DNA of 64,000 bases from JBECKS01 sp964557005. Lineage in GTDB: Bacteria; Pseudomonadota; Gammaproteobacteria; Pseudomonadales; JBECKS01. The stretch is from the NCBI GenBank assembly GCA_964557005.1, contig CAZKYI010000002.1, forward strand, positions 372,001 to 436,000. Reading direction: 5' to 3'. Below are positions 7,920 through 14,466 of the stretch, piece after piece (within the stretch, counting starts at the first letter, position 1; every line of letters starts with the position of its first letter). The notes under the pieces were generated by a model. That model had not been told where the DNA came from. It made no database searches and was given only the letters and a program-made list of their open reading frames with translations. The translations under genes and the position numbers were made by a program.

Positions 7920-9323
7920 TTAGTGAATCGCCAGTTCTTTTAATTTTCGTGTGAGTGTATTTCTGCCCCAGCCTAGCAATTCGGCTGCTTCGCGTTTGCG
8001 TCCACCCGTATGTTTCAATGCACTTTCTATCATCACTTTTTCAAAGGCAGGCAGTGCGTTGTCGAGAATATTGGAATCTCCGCGTTTCAGTGCATCTTCT
8101 GCCCATGAATACAGTTGGCTGGTCCAGTCGTTACCCTGGTCGGCTGGATATAATTGTTGTTCCCTGAGTTCGGGCGGCAAATCACTCATGTGAATTTCTC
8201 TTCCCGATGCCATCACGGTGAGCCAGCGGCACAGGTTTTCAAGTTGTCGCACATTGCCTGGCCATTCGAGTTGCGTAAGATACTTTTCACATTCTGGTCT
8301 CAATACTTTGGGGTCGGAACCAAGTTCACGTGCGGCCAGATTCAGAAAATGTTTTAAAAGTTGCGGAATGTCTTCCTTACGTTCGGTCAAACTGGGAATG
8401 TGTATTCTGATCACATTCAAGCGATGAAATAAATCTTCTCTGAATTTTCCCTCCTTAACGAGGTTTTCAAGATTCTGATGGGTTGCGGCAATTACACGCA
8501 CATCTGATCTAACAGAAGTATGACCACCGACACGGTAGAATTCGCCATCGGCGAGAACACGCAACAGTCGGGTTTGTGTATCAATCGGCATGTCACCTAT
8601 TTCATCGAGAAACAGTGTGCCACCGTTTGCCTGTTCGAAACGTCCTTGACGTTGCCCTGCTGCGCCAGTGAAAGCACCTTTTTCATGGCCGAATAATTCT
8701 GATTCCACCAAATCTTTGGGAATTGCTGCCATGTTCAGTGCAATAAAAGGTTTTTGTGAGCGCGGGCTGTGTTTATGCAGTGCATGTGCCACCAGTTCCT
8801 TTCCGGTGCCTGACTGTCCATTGATGAGCACGGTTATATTCGATTGACTCAATCGGCCTATGGCGCGAAACACTTCCTGCATTGCAGGCGCTTCACCAAT
8901 AATTTCAGGCATGTCATCTTGTTCAGCTTTGGGTTGGTGATGGCCGTTTTCGCGCGTATGAATAATGGCGCGATTGATCAATTCAATGGCTTCATCAATA
9001 TCAAAGGGTTTGGGCAGATATTCAAAAGCACCGCCTTGATAGGAAGAAACAGCGCTGTCCAGATCGGAATGTGCCGTCATAATAATCACTGGAATATGCG
9101 GGTGGGCTTCGTGAATCTGCTCAAGCAGTTTCAACCCGTTGATGCCTGGCATGCGGATGTCGCTGATAATCACGTCAGGTTGGCGTTTGTTGAGTGCATT
9201 CATTACGCCTTCACCATCCTCAAAGCATCTGCTTTTCATGCCTTGTTGGTTCACAGCTTTTTCCAGCACCCAACGTATTGAGCGATCATCATCAATAATC
9301 CAGACAGTTTTTGTTTCGTTCAT
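7920..9323 (-). CDS. ntrC: Nitrogen regulator NtrC (NR-I), sigma-54 activator
   Basis: The start is ATG 9323 (467 residues), preceded by AAGAGAACG; the frame is open 40 codons further but that extension is unlike NtrC and would run into ntrB. Domains in order: receiver domain with phospho-acceptor Asp in DVIISDIRMPG, AAA+ sigma-54 interaction domain with Walker A GQSGTGKE, sigma-54 contact loop GAFTGA and Walker B LFLDEIGDM, and a C-terminal Fis-type HTH (GGRKREAAELLGWGRNTL). Phosphorylated by NtrB under nitrogen limitation, it activates glnA and other sigma-54 promoters. It lies 13 bp downstream of ntrB. Candidate NtrC sites are visible upstream of both glnA and ntrB. Confidence 0.96.
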   Translation of the reverse strand: MNETKTVWIIDDDRSIRWVLEKAVNQQGMKSRCFEDGEGVMNALNKRQPDVIISDIRMPGINGLKLLEQIHEAHPHIPVIIMTAHSDLDSAVSSYQGGAFEYLPKPFDIDEAIELINRAIIHTRENGHHQPKAEQDDMPEIIGEAPAMQEVFRAIGRLSQSNITVLINGQSGTGKELVAHALHKHSPRSQKPFIALNMAAIPKDLVESELFGHEKGAFTGAAGQRQGRFEQANGGTLFLDEIGDMPIDTQTRLLRVLADGEFYRVGGHTSVRSDVRVIAATHQNLENLVKEGKFREDLFHRLNVIRIHIPSLTERKEDIPQLLKHFLNLAARELGSDPKVLRPECEKYLTQLEWPGNVRQLENLCRWLTVMASGREIHMSDLPPELREQQLYPADQGNDWTSQLYSWAEDALKRGDSNILDNALPAFEKVMIESALKHTGGRKREAAELLGWGRNTLTRKLKELAIH

Positions 9324-9336
9324 GAGCGTTCTCTTG

Positions 9337-10452
9337 TTATACAACTTCTGTGGATGGTTTGTCGGTGAGCGGAAGCAACAGGCTGAAACAGGTTTCCCCG
9401 GGTTTGCTTTCACATTCAATAATGCCGTCGAATTGATTGACAATGGATTGCGCGATGGACAAACCGAGGCCAGTACCTTGTGCGCGTCCGCTCACCATTG
9501 GGTAAAACAGGGTTTCCTTAATCTCTTCAGGAATACCAGGGCCGTTATCGATAAAATCCAGCTTGAGCACCATGCGATGTCGTTTCGAGGCAATGGTGAA
9601 CTGGCGCAGAATACGTGTGCGAATACGAATGGTCGGGTTGTCGATGTTGTTTTCGATTAATACCTGACAGGCATTGCCGATGATGTTCAGACAAGCCTGT
9701 ATCAATAATTCGCGGTCAATCAGAATGTCGGGAATGCTGGGATCGTAATCCTTGATTAAATCGATTTGCTGGCCAGAATCTGCTTCGATGATATAGCTGA
9801 TGTGCTCGAGCACTTCATAGATGTTGTGCGGTTTGATGTCAGGAATGCCTCTGGGGCCGAGCATGCGATCAACCAGATTTCTGAGCCGATCGGCTTCCGC
9901 AATAATCACATCGATAAATTCTTTCTGACTGGTGTCGAGCAGTTCTCTCGCGAGCAACTGGGCTGCACCCTTGATTCCCCCCAGAGGATTTTTAACTTCA
10001 TGCGCCATGCCTCTTAGTAGGGCTTTGGTGGCTTGTTGGTTGTTGAGCAAGGCTTCATCACGACTGATTTTGAGCAGGCGGTCGAGCGCCTGAAATTCAA
10101 GCAAGATGTAATCTTCCTCCTGTGGGTGTTGCAGCAGGCTGACCGAGTAATTCACTGTGAGCTGGGTATTGGAGTGCTGTGTGCCTAACTGGGCGGGAGG
10201 TACGCTATGAATTAGTACTTCGCGTTTGGTGAAGGGGTGGCCGCTTTCGAAAGCATGGCGCAATTCGCTGGACGTGTGTTCGTTCTCGTAAAACAACTGG
10301 TTAAAAGGCAGTTGCTCTATTTGCTTGCGGCTGGTTTCAAACAGAATTTCAGCAGCAGGGTTTAAGTAGGCAATCACTAACTTGCTGTCCAGTACCACAA
10401 TCGCTGTAGCCAGATTGTCGAGAATGGATTTTTGCAAGTTGGTTGAGAGCAT
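9337..10452 (-). CDS. glnL: Nitrogen sensor kinase/phosphatase NtrB (NR-II)
   Basis: A 371-residue soluble histidine kinase, also called ntrB. It has an N-terminal PAS domain (about 1-120), an H-box GMAHEVKNPLGG near 150 with the phosphorylated His, an N-box NIIGNACQV, and G boxes DNGPGIP and GTGLGLSIAQ. It phosphorylates NtrC when nitrogen is scarce and is switched to phosphatase by the PII protein. It precedes ntrC in the same operon. It lies downstream of glnA but is separated from it by a terminator and a candidate NtrC site, implying both readthrough and its own regulated promoter. Confidence 0.96.
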   Translation of the reverse strand: MLSTNLQKSILDNLATAIVVLDSKLVIAYLNPAAEILFETSRKQIEQLPFNQLFYENEHTSSELRHAFESGHPFTKREVLIHSVPPAQLGTQHSNTQLTVNYSVSLLQHPQEEDYILLEFQALDRLLKISRDEALLNNQQATKALLRGMAHEVKNPLGGIKGAAQLLARELLDTSQKEFIDVIIAEADRLRNLVDRMLGPRGIPDIKPHNIYEVLEHISYIIEADSGQQIDLIKDYDPSIPDILIDRELLIQACLNIIGNACQVLIENNIDNPTIRIRTRILRQFTIASKRHRMVLKLDFIDNGPGIPEEIKETLFYPMVSGRAQGTGLGLSIAQSIVNQFDGIIECESKPGETCFSLLLPLTDKPSTEVV

Positions 10453-10585
10453 GGTGTCCTGTTAAAAAGAATCGGTTAAAACTTCAGTGCACTCTTTCCT
10501 AGCAAAAAACGCACCAAAAATAGCTTTCCTGAACGGCATAAAAGCGTGTAGTTACCTTGTTTGATTTTATCCTTCCTTGACGCTT

Positions 10586-10602
10586 CGCACCATAATAGTG
10601 CG
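10586..10602 (-). promoter_or_regulatory. Candidate NtrC-binding site upstream of ntrB
   Basis: CGCACCATAATAGTGCG matches the NtrC consensus TGCACYANNNTGGTGCA at 11 of 14 defined positions, including both GCAC/GTGC half-sites. It lies 134 bp upstream of the ntrB start. On the minus strand it contains TATTAT, which could be a -10 box, so bound NtrC might repress ntrBC as at the enterobacterial glnL promoter. Confidence 0.55.
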
Positions 10603-10620
10603 CACAAAAATAGCGCAGGC

Positions 10621-10645
10621 AAAAAAAACCCGCGATGGACGCGGG
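10621..10645 (-). terminator. Rho-independent terminator of glnA
   Basis: The stem CCCGCG (10629-10634) pairs with CGCGGG (10640-10645) around loop ATGGA. On the minus strand it is followed by eight T residues (complement of 10621-10628). It lies 24 bp past the glnA stop codon. Confidence 0.85.
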
Positions 10646-10669
10646 TTTTTCTTCAGCAAGTCATAGCGA

Positions 10670-12076
10670 CTAGCAAGAGTAGTACATATCGAACTCGGCA
10701 GGGTGAACAGCCATGTTCATGCGGTCAACGTCTTGTTGCTTGAGTTCAATGTAAGCGTCAATCATGTCGTCCGAGAATACGCCACCAGCAGTGAGGAAGG
10801 CACGATCTGCGTCCAGTGCGCGTAATGCTTCTTTCAGGTTTTCTGCAACGGTTGGAATGGCTTTCGCCTCTTCAGGTGGCAGATCGTACAAATCCTTGTC
10901 TGCTGCATCGCCAGGGTGAATCTTGTTCTTGATACCATCCAGACCCGCCATCAACATGGACGCGAAAGCCAGATAAGGATTCGCAGTTGGATCAGGGAAG
11001 CGAACTTCAATACGGCGCGCACGTTCAGAGTTTACCCACGGAATACGGATAGATGCAGAACGGTTTCTGGCAGAGTAAGCCAGCATCACAGGTGCCTCAA
11101 AGCCCGGAACCAGACGCTTGTAGCTGTTGGTTGAAGCGTTGGTGAAGGCGTTCAATGCACGTGCATGCTTGATGATGCCGCCAATATAGAACAGTGCAGT
11201 TTCAGAAAGACCGGCGTAACCATCACCCGCGAAGGTATTGACCTTACCTTTTGCAATGGATTGGTGAACGTGCATACCTGAACCGTTATCACCGACCAGT
11301 GGCTTGGGCATGAATGTGGCTGTCTTGCCATAAGCGTGAGCAACATTGTGAACGCAGTATTTCAGAATTTGAACTTCATCGGCTTTTGCAACCAGCGTGT
11401 TGAATTTGGCGCCGATTTCATTTTGGCAGGCAGTGGCCACTTCGTGATGGTGAACTTCAATTACCAAGCCCATAGCTTCCATGGCATTACACATGGCACC
11501 GCGCAAATCATGCACTGAATCAACAGGAGGCACAGGGAAATAACCGCCTTTTACTTTGGGGCGATGACCCATGTTGCCGCCTTCAAAATCCTTGTTGGAA
11601 GACCACGCAGCTTCTTCAGAATTGATTTCAAAGCTTACGCCAGACATATCGGTTTTCCATTTTACGTCATCAAAAATGAAGAATTCAGGTTCTGGACCAA
11701 AGAAAGCGGTGTCACCGATACCGGTAGAAGCAAGATAAGCCTCTGCACGTCTTGCGATACTACGAGGATCGCGGTCGTAACCTTGCATGGTGTCAGGCTC
11801 AATCACGTCGCAACGAATAATCAGGGTTGCTTCATCCGTAAATGGATCAAGTACAGCAGTGCTGTCATCAGGCATGAGAATCATGTCTGAGGCATTGATG
11901 CCTTTCCAGCCAGAAATCGATGAACCGTCAAACATCTGGCCGTTTGCGAAGAAATCCTTGTCAACAACTTTTGCTGGAATGGTGACGTGGTGTTCTTTAC
12001 CTTTGGTGTCAGTGAAACGGAGATCGACCCATTTCACCTCGTTATCTTTGATTATTTTCAGGCTGTTGTCAGACAT
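10670..12076 (-). CDS. glnA: Glutamine synthetase, type I
   Basis: A 468-residue GS-I beta subunit that makes glutamine from glutamate, ammonia and ATP as a dodecamer in the cytosol. Recognisable elements are the beta-grasp N-domain with MFDGSSISGW, the GPEPEFFIFDD active-site strand, the NGSGMHVHQS metal/ATP region, the glutamate flap around NASTNSYKRLVPG, and the RIPWVNSERARRIEVRFPDPTANPY block (quoted here only to its key residues). DLYDLPPEE near the C-terminus carries the tyrosine adenylylated by GlnE. ATG 12076 has AGGAG 8-12 bases upstream. Control is visible: a -24/-12 promoter, upstream NtrC sites, a leader hairpin and a terminator. Confidence 0.97.
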   Translation of the reverse strand: MSDNSLKIIKDNEVKWVDLRFTDTKGKEHHVTIPAKVVDKDFFANGQMFDGSSISGWKGINASDMILMPDDSTAVLDPFTDEATLIIRCDVIEPDTMQGYDRDPRSIARRAEAYLASTGIGDTAFFGPEPEFFIFDDVKWKTDMSGVSFEINSEEAAWSSNKDFEGGNMGHRPKVKGGYFPVPPVDSVHDLRGAMCNAMEAMGLVIEVHHHEVATACQNEIGAKFNTLVAKADEVQILKYCVHNVAHAYGKTATFMPKPLVGDNGSGMHVHQSIAKGKVNTFAGDGYAGLSETALFYIGGIIKHARALNAFTNASTNSYKRLVPGFEAPVMLAYSARNRSASIRIPWVNSERARRIEVRFPDPTANPYLAFASMLMAGLDGIKNKIHPGDAADKDLYDLPPEEAKAIPTVAENLKEALRALDADRAFLTAGGVFSDDMIDAYIELKQQDVDRMNMAVHPAEFDMYYSC

Positions 12077-12117
12077 TATGCTTACTCCTCCGGGGATTGT
12101 GTTTGCCTAGCAAGTTT

Positions 12118-12144
12118 AAAAAAAGGTACTCCCCAAAAGGGGAG
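12118..12144 (-). promoter_or_regulatory. Terminator-like hairpin in the glnA leader
   Basis: On the minus strand CTCCCC (12144 region complement) pairs with GGGGAG around a TTTT loop (12129-12144), followed after four bases by seven T residues (complement of 12118-12124). It lies between the predicted glnA start point near 12156 and the ATG at 12076. It resembles an intrinsic terminator placed for attenuation, or an RNA-stability element. Confidence 0.5.
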
Positions 12145-12166
12145 CAAAATATATGCCACAATTATG

Positions 12167-12182
12167 TGCAATAAAAGCACCG
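12167..12182 (-). promoter_or_regulatory. Sigma-54 (-24/-12) promoter of glnA
   Basis: On the minus strand CGGTGC-N5-TTGCA has the invariant GG and GC dinucleotides exactly 10 bp apart. The -12 half matches the consensus TTGCA perfectly; the -24 half is weaker (CGGTGC for TGGCAC). The predicted start point is about 12156, giving an 80-nt leader. Confidence 0.65.
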
Positions 12183-12234
12183 ATGGAAAAGTCGCATATT
12201 CTGGACTTGGCAGGTTGGAAAACAGTCAAAAATA

Positions 12235-12251
12235 TGCACTGCTATCGGGCG
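12235..12251 (-). promoter_or_regulatory. Weak candidate NtrC site (proximal) upstream of glnA
   Basis: TGCACTGCTATCGGGCG keeps one good half-site (TGCACT) and a degenerate second half. Its centre is about 87 bp upstream of the predicted start point, where weaker governor-type NtrC sites occur in enterobacterial glnA promoters. Confidence 0.3.
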
Positions 12252-12264
12252 CTCAAAGAGTAAA

Positions 12265-12281
12265 AGCACAAAAATAGTGCG
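12265..12281 (-). promoter_or_regulatory. NtrC enhancer site upstream of glnA
   Basis: AGCACAAAAATAGTGCG matches both GCAC/GTGC half-sites of the NtrC consensus TGCACYANNNTGGTGCA with correct spacing. Its centre is about 117 bp upstream of the predicted sigma-54 start point and 31 bp (three helical turns) from the next site. Confidence 0.6.
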
Positions 12282-12295
12282 CTATTTTTAAAATA

Positions 12296-12312
12296 TGCAC
12301 CAACTTTGTGCT
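12296..12312 (-). promoter_or_regulatory. NtrC enhancer site (distal, strongest) upstream of glnA
   Basis: TGCACCAACTTTGTGCT matches the consensus TGCACYANNNTGGTGCA at 12 of 14 defined positions. Its centre is about 148 bp upstream of the predicted start point. Together with the 12265-12281 site it forms a paired enhancer of the kind NtrC oligomers need. Confidence 0.7.
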
Positions 12313-12326
12313 TTTGCTTGAATATA

Positions 12327-12557
12327 CTACTTGTCGGTACCGACACAAATACAGATTTTAATGTCGAGGCCGATTTGTTCGATAGATAAAACCTGATGGC
12401 CGTTGATTCTGCACCAGGTCGGAATGTCCTGCTTTACCCCCGGGTCGGTTGCCCAGACCTCGAGGGTATCGCCCGCCTGCAACTGCTTGATGGCGTTTTG
12501 GGTTTTGATGACCGGCATCGGGCAAAGCAGTCTGCGTGCATCGAGTTGCTGGCTCAT
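12327..12557 (-). CDS. TusA/SirA-family sulfur carrier protein
   Basis: This 76-residue protein has the TusA/YedF family fold with the conserved N-terminal CPMP motif (LLCPMPVIKT, residues 11-20). Its Cys is the sulfur-carrying residue in TusA. The DPGVKQDIPTWCRINGHQVL segment is also typical. TusA passes sulfur toward 2-thiouridine synthesis, but other family members have different partners, so I do not assign the tusA symbol. It sits between the glnA enhancer region and a secreted protein gene on the same strand, 22 bp after the latter. The C-terminal KICICVGTDK contains two further cysteines. Confidence 0.8.
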   Translation of the reverse strand: MSQQLDARRLLCPMPVIKTQNAIKQLQAGDTLEVWATDPGVKQDIPTWCRINGHQVLSIEQIGLDIKICICVGTDK

Positions 12558-12579
12558 ACGTTAAACAGTTTTGCTGTGA

Positions 12580-13662
12580 CTACTTGCTCACATAAAAGCC
12601 GGTCGCACGAGCAACGATGTCGTTGACGGCATTTGTCATGCGGAAGGTTTGTTGCTCCAGTTTTGCGTTATCAGGAATCAGCACATAGTTGGTCTTGCTG
12701 CGTTGTGTGTTAGCCAGACCCAGTGCACCGCCAATGGTGCCAATGGTGTTGGCCAGCCTGGGGTCGCTTTTACCTTCCTCGACCATCTCGCCGATATAGT
12801 CATTGCCCCAGGTTTTCAGGACGGGTGCGTAAATGTTAACCAAACCACCCTTGGGTGTGGTGAATTCAAAGTGTGCGCCTGCCAGTGAGGCCAATGGCTC
12901 AGCAGAAATGCTGGCGCTTGCTCTGACACTTGAACCCCCGCCCAGATTCCAGTTGCTTCTGTTGCCACCGACGTCTTTATCAAAATTGACGGTGTTAATG
13001 GTGTAGGCTGGAATCAGAACAATGGCATTGGCTTCTGCGGAAATGCCGCGCACGGCGTTGTAGTACATGCCCATTTTAGGTTTGATAAAGTCTGTGCCAT
13101 CGGCGGTTGCCACATAAAAACCACCTCCGCCTGCACCGCTGGTGTTTAAACCCTGAATACCTTTTCGGTTTTCAATCCTGAGGCCAACAGCACCGGTTTT
13201 TTTGTCTTCTCCTTCAAAGTTGAGCTTCTTCCATGCCTTGCCTTCTTTTATCTCATTGATGTCCACGACTTGCCAGCCTTCGGCTTTCAAGCGGGAAACC
13301 AAATCCTGATGAACTTCGGTGGCCAGTTTTCTCGCCTGTTCCGGTGTGAGTGCTACGGTGACTTCGGCCGAGGCATGAGCAGTGGCAGTGCCGACATTGG
13401 TGCCGAATCCGCCGTGTTTCTGTGAAGTGGCTGTTTGGGCAATATGGTTTTGAATACGAAATTCAATCATGGGCACCATGATGCGCTTGTTTTTTTGCAA
13501 GGCCTTCAAGCCTTGAAAGTTAAAGTCCTTGGTAGAGTCGTACACTTCATTGCCAGGCATTTTCTTGGGATCGGCGCTTAGGCTGTGCAATGGCAGGGTA
13601 ATCAGTGCAAGCACTGTCAATAACAAGCGTGTGTAGCGGCGTGTCGGGTTAATTCCACTCAT
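12580..13662 (-). CDS. Secreted protein of unknown function, linked to a two-component pair
   Basis: I do not recognise a family with confidence. The 360-residue protein begins with a typical signal peptide: basic MSGINPTRRYTR, then a hydrophobic stretch ending about residue 30 (HSLSA). The mature part is rich in Gly, Ala and Asn and alternates short strands with loops (glycine run near 174-178). It has no obvious catalytic motif and no TM helix after the signal. An outer-membrane-associated or periplasmic beta-rich protein is plausible. CTGGAG precedes the ATG at 13662. Upstream lies an operator-like sequence shared with the regulator's own promoter, so it may be the main target of the adjacent response regulator/kinase pair. 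Confidence 0.6.
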   Translation of the reverse strand: MSGINPTRRYTRLLLTVLALITLPLHSLSADPKKMPGNEVYDSTKDFNFQGLKALQKNKRIMVPMIEFRIQNHIAQTATSQKHGGFGTNVGTATAHASAEVTVALTPEQARKLATEVHQDLVSRLKAEGWQVVDINEIKEGKAWKKLNFEGEDKKTGAVGLRIENRKGIQGLNTSGAGGGGFYVATADGTDFIKPKMGMYYNAVRGISAEANAIVLIPAYTINTVNFDKDVGGNRSNWNLGGGSSVRASASISAEPLASLAGAHFEFTTPKGGLVNIYAPVLKTWGNDYIGEMVEEGKSDPRLANTIGTIGGALGLANTQRSKTNYVLIPDNAKLEQQTFRMTNAVNDIVARATGFYVSK

Positions 13663-13734
13663 GATTTTTCTCCAGGGTCAGGTTTTTAATATGGTTTCCA
13701 GCCAAGTCTAGACAGGCATGGTGAGGGATGCACC

Positions 13735-13750
13735 CCCCGTTCAGGGGTAT
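13735..13750 (-). promoter_or_regulatory. Operator-like palindrome, copy A, overlapping the 3' end of the response regulator gene
   Basis: On the minus strand ATACCCCTGAACGGGG is identical over 16 bp to copy B at 14451-14466. The core ACCCC-N5-GGGG(T) is palindromic. It overlaps the last codons and stop of the regulator gene and lies about 73-88 bp upstream of the secreted-protein start. A possible -10 (TATTAA, 13691-13686) would place it near -63, suitable for an activator. Confidence 0.5.
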
Positions 13751-14394
13751 TCAATCAGTCCAAGACGCATGGCTTCCAGCGCCGCTTCTGCACGGCTGGA
13801 AATACCACGTTTGTTGTAAACAGATTTGAGGTAACCCTTGATGGTTTCGGCAGACAGCATGAGCATTCCAGCGGCTTCCTCGATGCTATAGCCTTTTCCA
13901 ATCAGGCGCAGTACTTCGGTTTCGCGCTGGGAGAGCATGGCTTGCTGCAAGGCTTCGCCCTTGTTGTTGAAATGGCGTATGAGTCGCTCGGAGGAAGCGG
14001 GCGACAGTGGCGGCTGATTTTTTCTGATACCTTGCAGATAACTGATAATCTGTTCCCTGTCCTGATCTTTGAGAATATATCCTCTGGCTCCATTTTTCAG
14101 GGCAGTAAACAGGTTGTGGTCATCGTCATAAATGGTAGCGACTACGATGTAGCAGGGGTAATCCCTGATGGTCAGTGCCTGAATGACATCCATGCCACTG
14201 CCATCTGGCAAACCCAAATCCACCACCGCCAGCTCGAAATCTGTCGATTCCAACAAGCTGCGTGCCATGACAAGATTACCCGCCTGATGTACTTTCAGTT
14301 GCGGAAAAGCCGAGCCAACACAGGACACCAGCCATGCTCTGGTCTCCAGATTGTCTTCCACAACCAGCGCGTTACCCTGTTCCTGTTTGAGCAT
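13741..14394 (-). CDS. LuxR/NarL-family response regulator
   Basis: A 217-residue two-domain regulator. The receiver domain (about 8-125) has acidic pocket residues VVED and phospho-acceptor D59 in VVDLGLPDG, and the conserved Lys in YILKD. The C-terminal LuxR-type HTH (about 152-212) contains LSQRETEVLRLIGKGYS and SAETIKGYLKSVYNKRG. It is divergent from the sensor kinase gene whose product should phosphorylate it. A 16-bp palindromic sequence appears both at its 3' end and in the divergent promoter region, so it may regulate itself, the kinase and the downstream secreted protein. Target genes outside the window are unknown. Confidence 0.9.
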   Translation of the reverse strand: MLKQEQGNALVVEDNLETRAWLVSCVGSAFPQLKVHQAGNLVMARSLLESTDFELAVVDLGLPDGSGMDVIQALTIRDYPCYIVVATIYDDDHNLFTALKNGARGYILKDQDREQIISYLQGIRKNQPPLSPASSERLIRHFNNKGEALQQAMLSQRETEVLRLIGKGYSIEEAAGMLMLSAETIKGYLKSVYNKRGISSRAEAALEAMRLGLIEYP

Positions 14395-14450
14395 ATGTTA
14401 TGTGTGCAGATAAAAATAACATAAACAATAATCTCCGAAGTGCAGGCTGT

Positions 14451-14466
14451 ATACCCCTGAACGGGG
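14451..14466 (+). promoter_or_regulatory. Operator-like palindrome, copy B, in the kinase/regulator divergent region
   Basis: ATACCCCTGAACGGGG, followed by T, forms ACCCC-TGAAC-GGGGT. It is flanked by a 9-bp direct repeat GTGCAGGCT at 14440-14448 and 14471-14479, spaced 31 bp, about three helical turns. An identical 16-bp copy lies at 13735-13750 in the opposite orientation. Confidence 0.55.

Noticed and set aside
9324..9443. 40-codon N-terminal extension of ntrC
   Set aside because: NtrC proteins begin just before the receiver domain; the extension overlaps ntrB and a ribosome site supports ATG 9323.
12118..12144. Glutamine riboswitch upstream of glnA
   Set aside because: I see only a simple hairpin with a T tract; the conserved glnA-riboswitch core is not recognisable and that class is not expected in gammaproteobacteria.
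14400..14465. ATG 14400 as the kinase start
   Set aside because: It is only 5 bp from the divergent regulator start and would put the operator inside coding sequence; kept as an alternative because GTG 14466 lacks a clear ribosome site.
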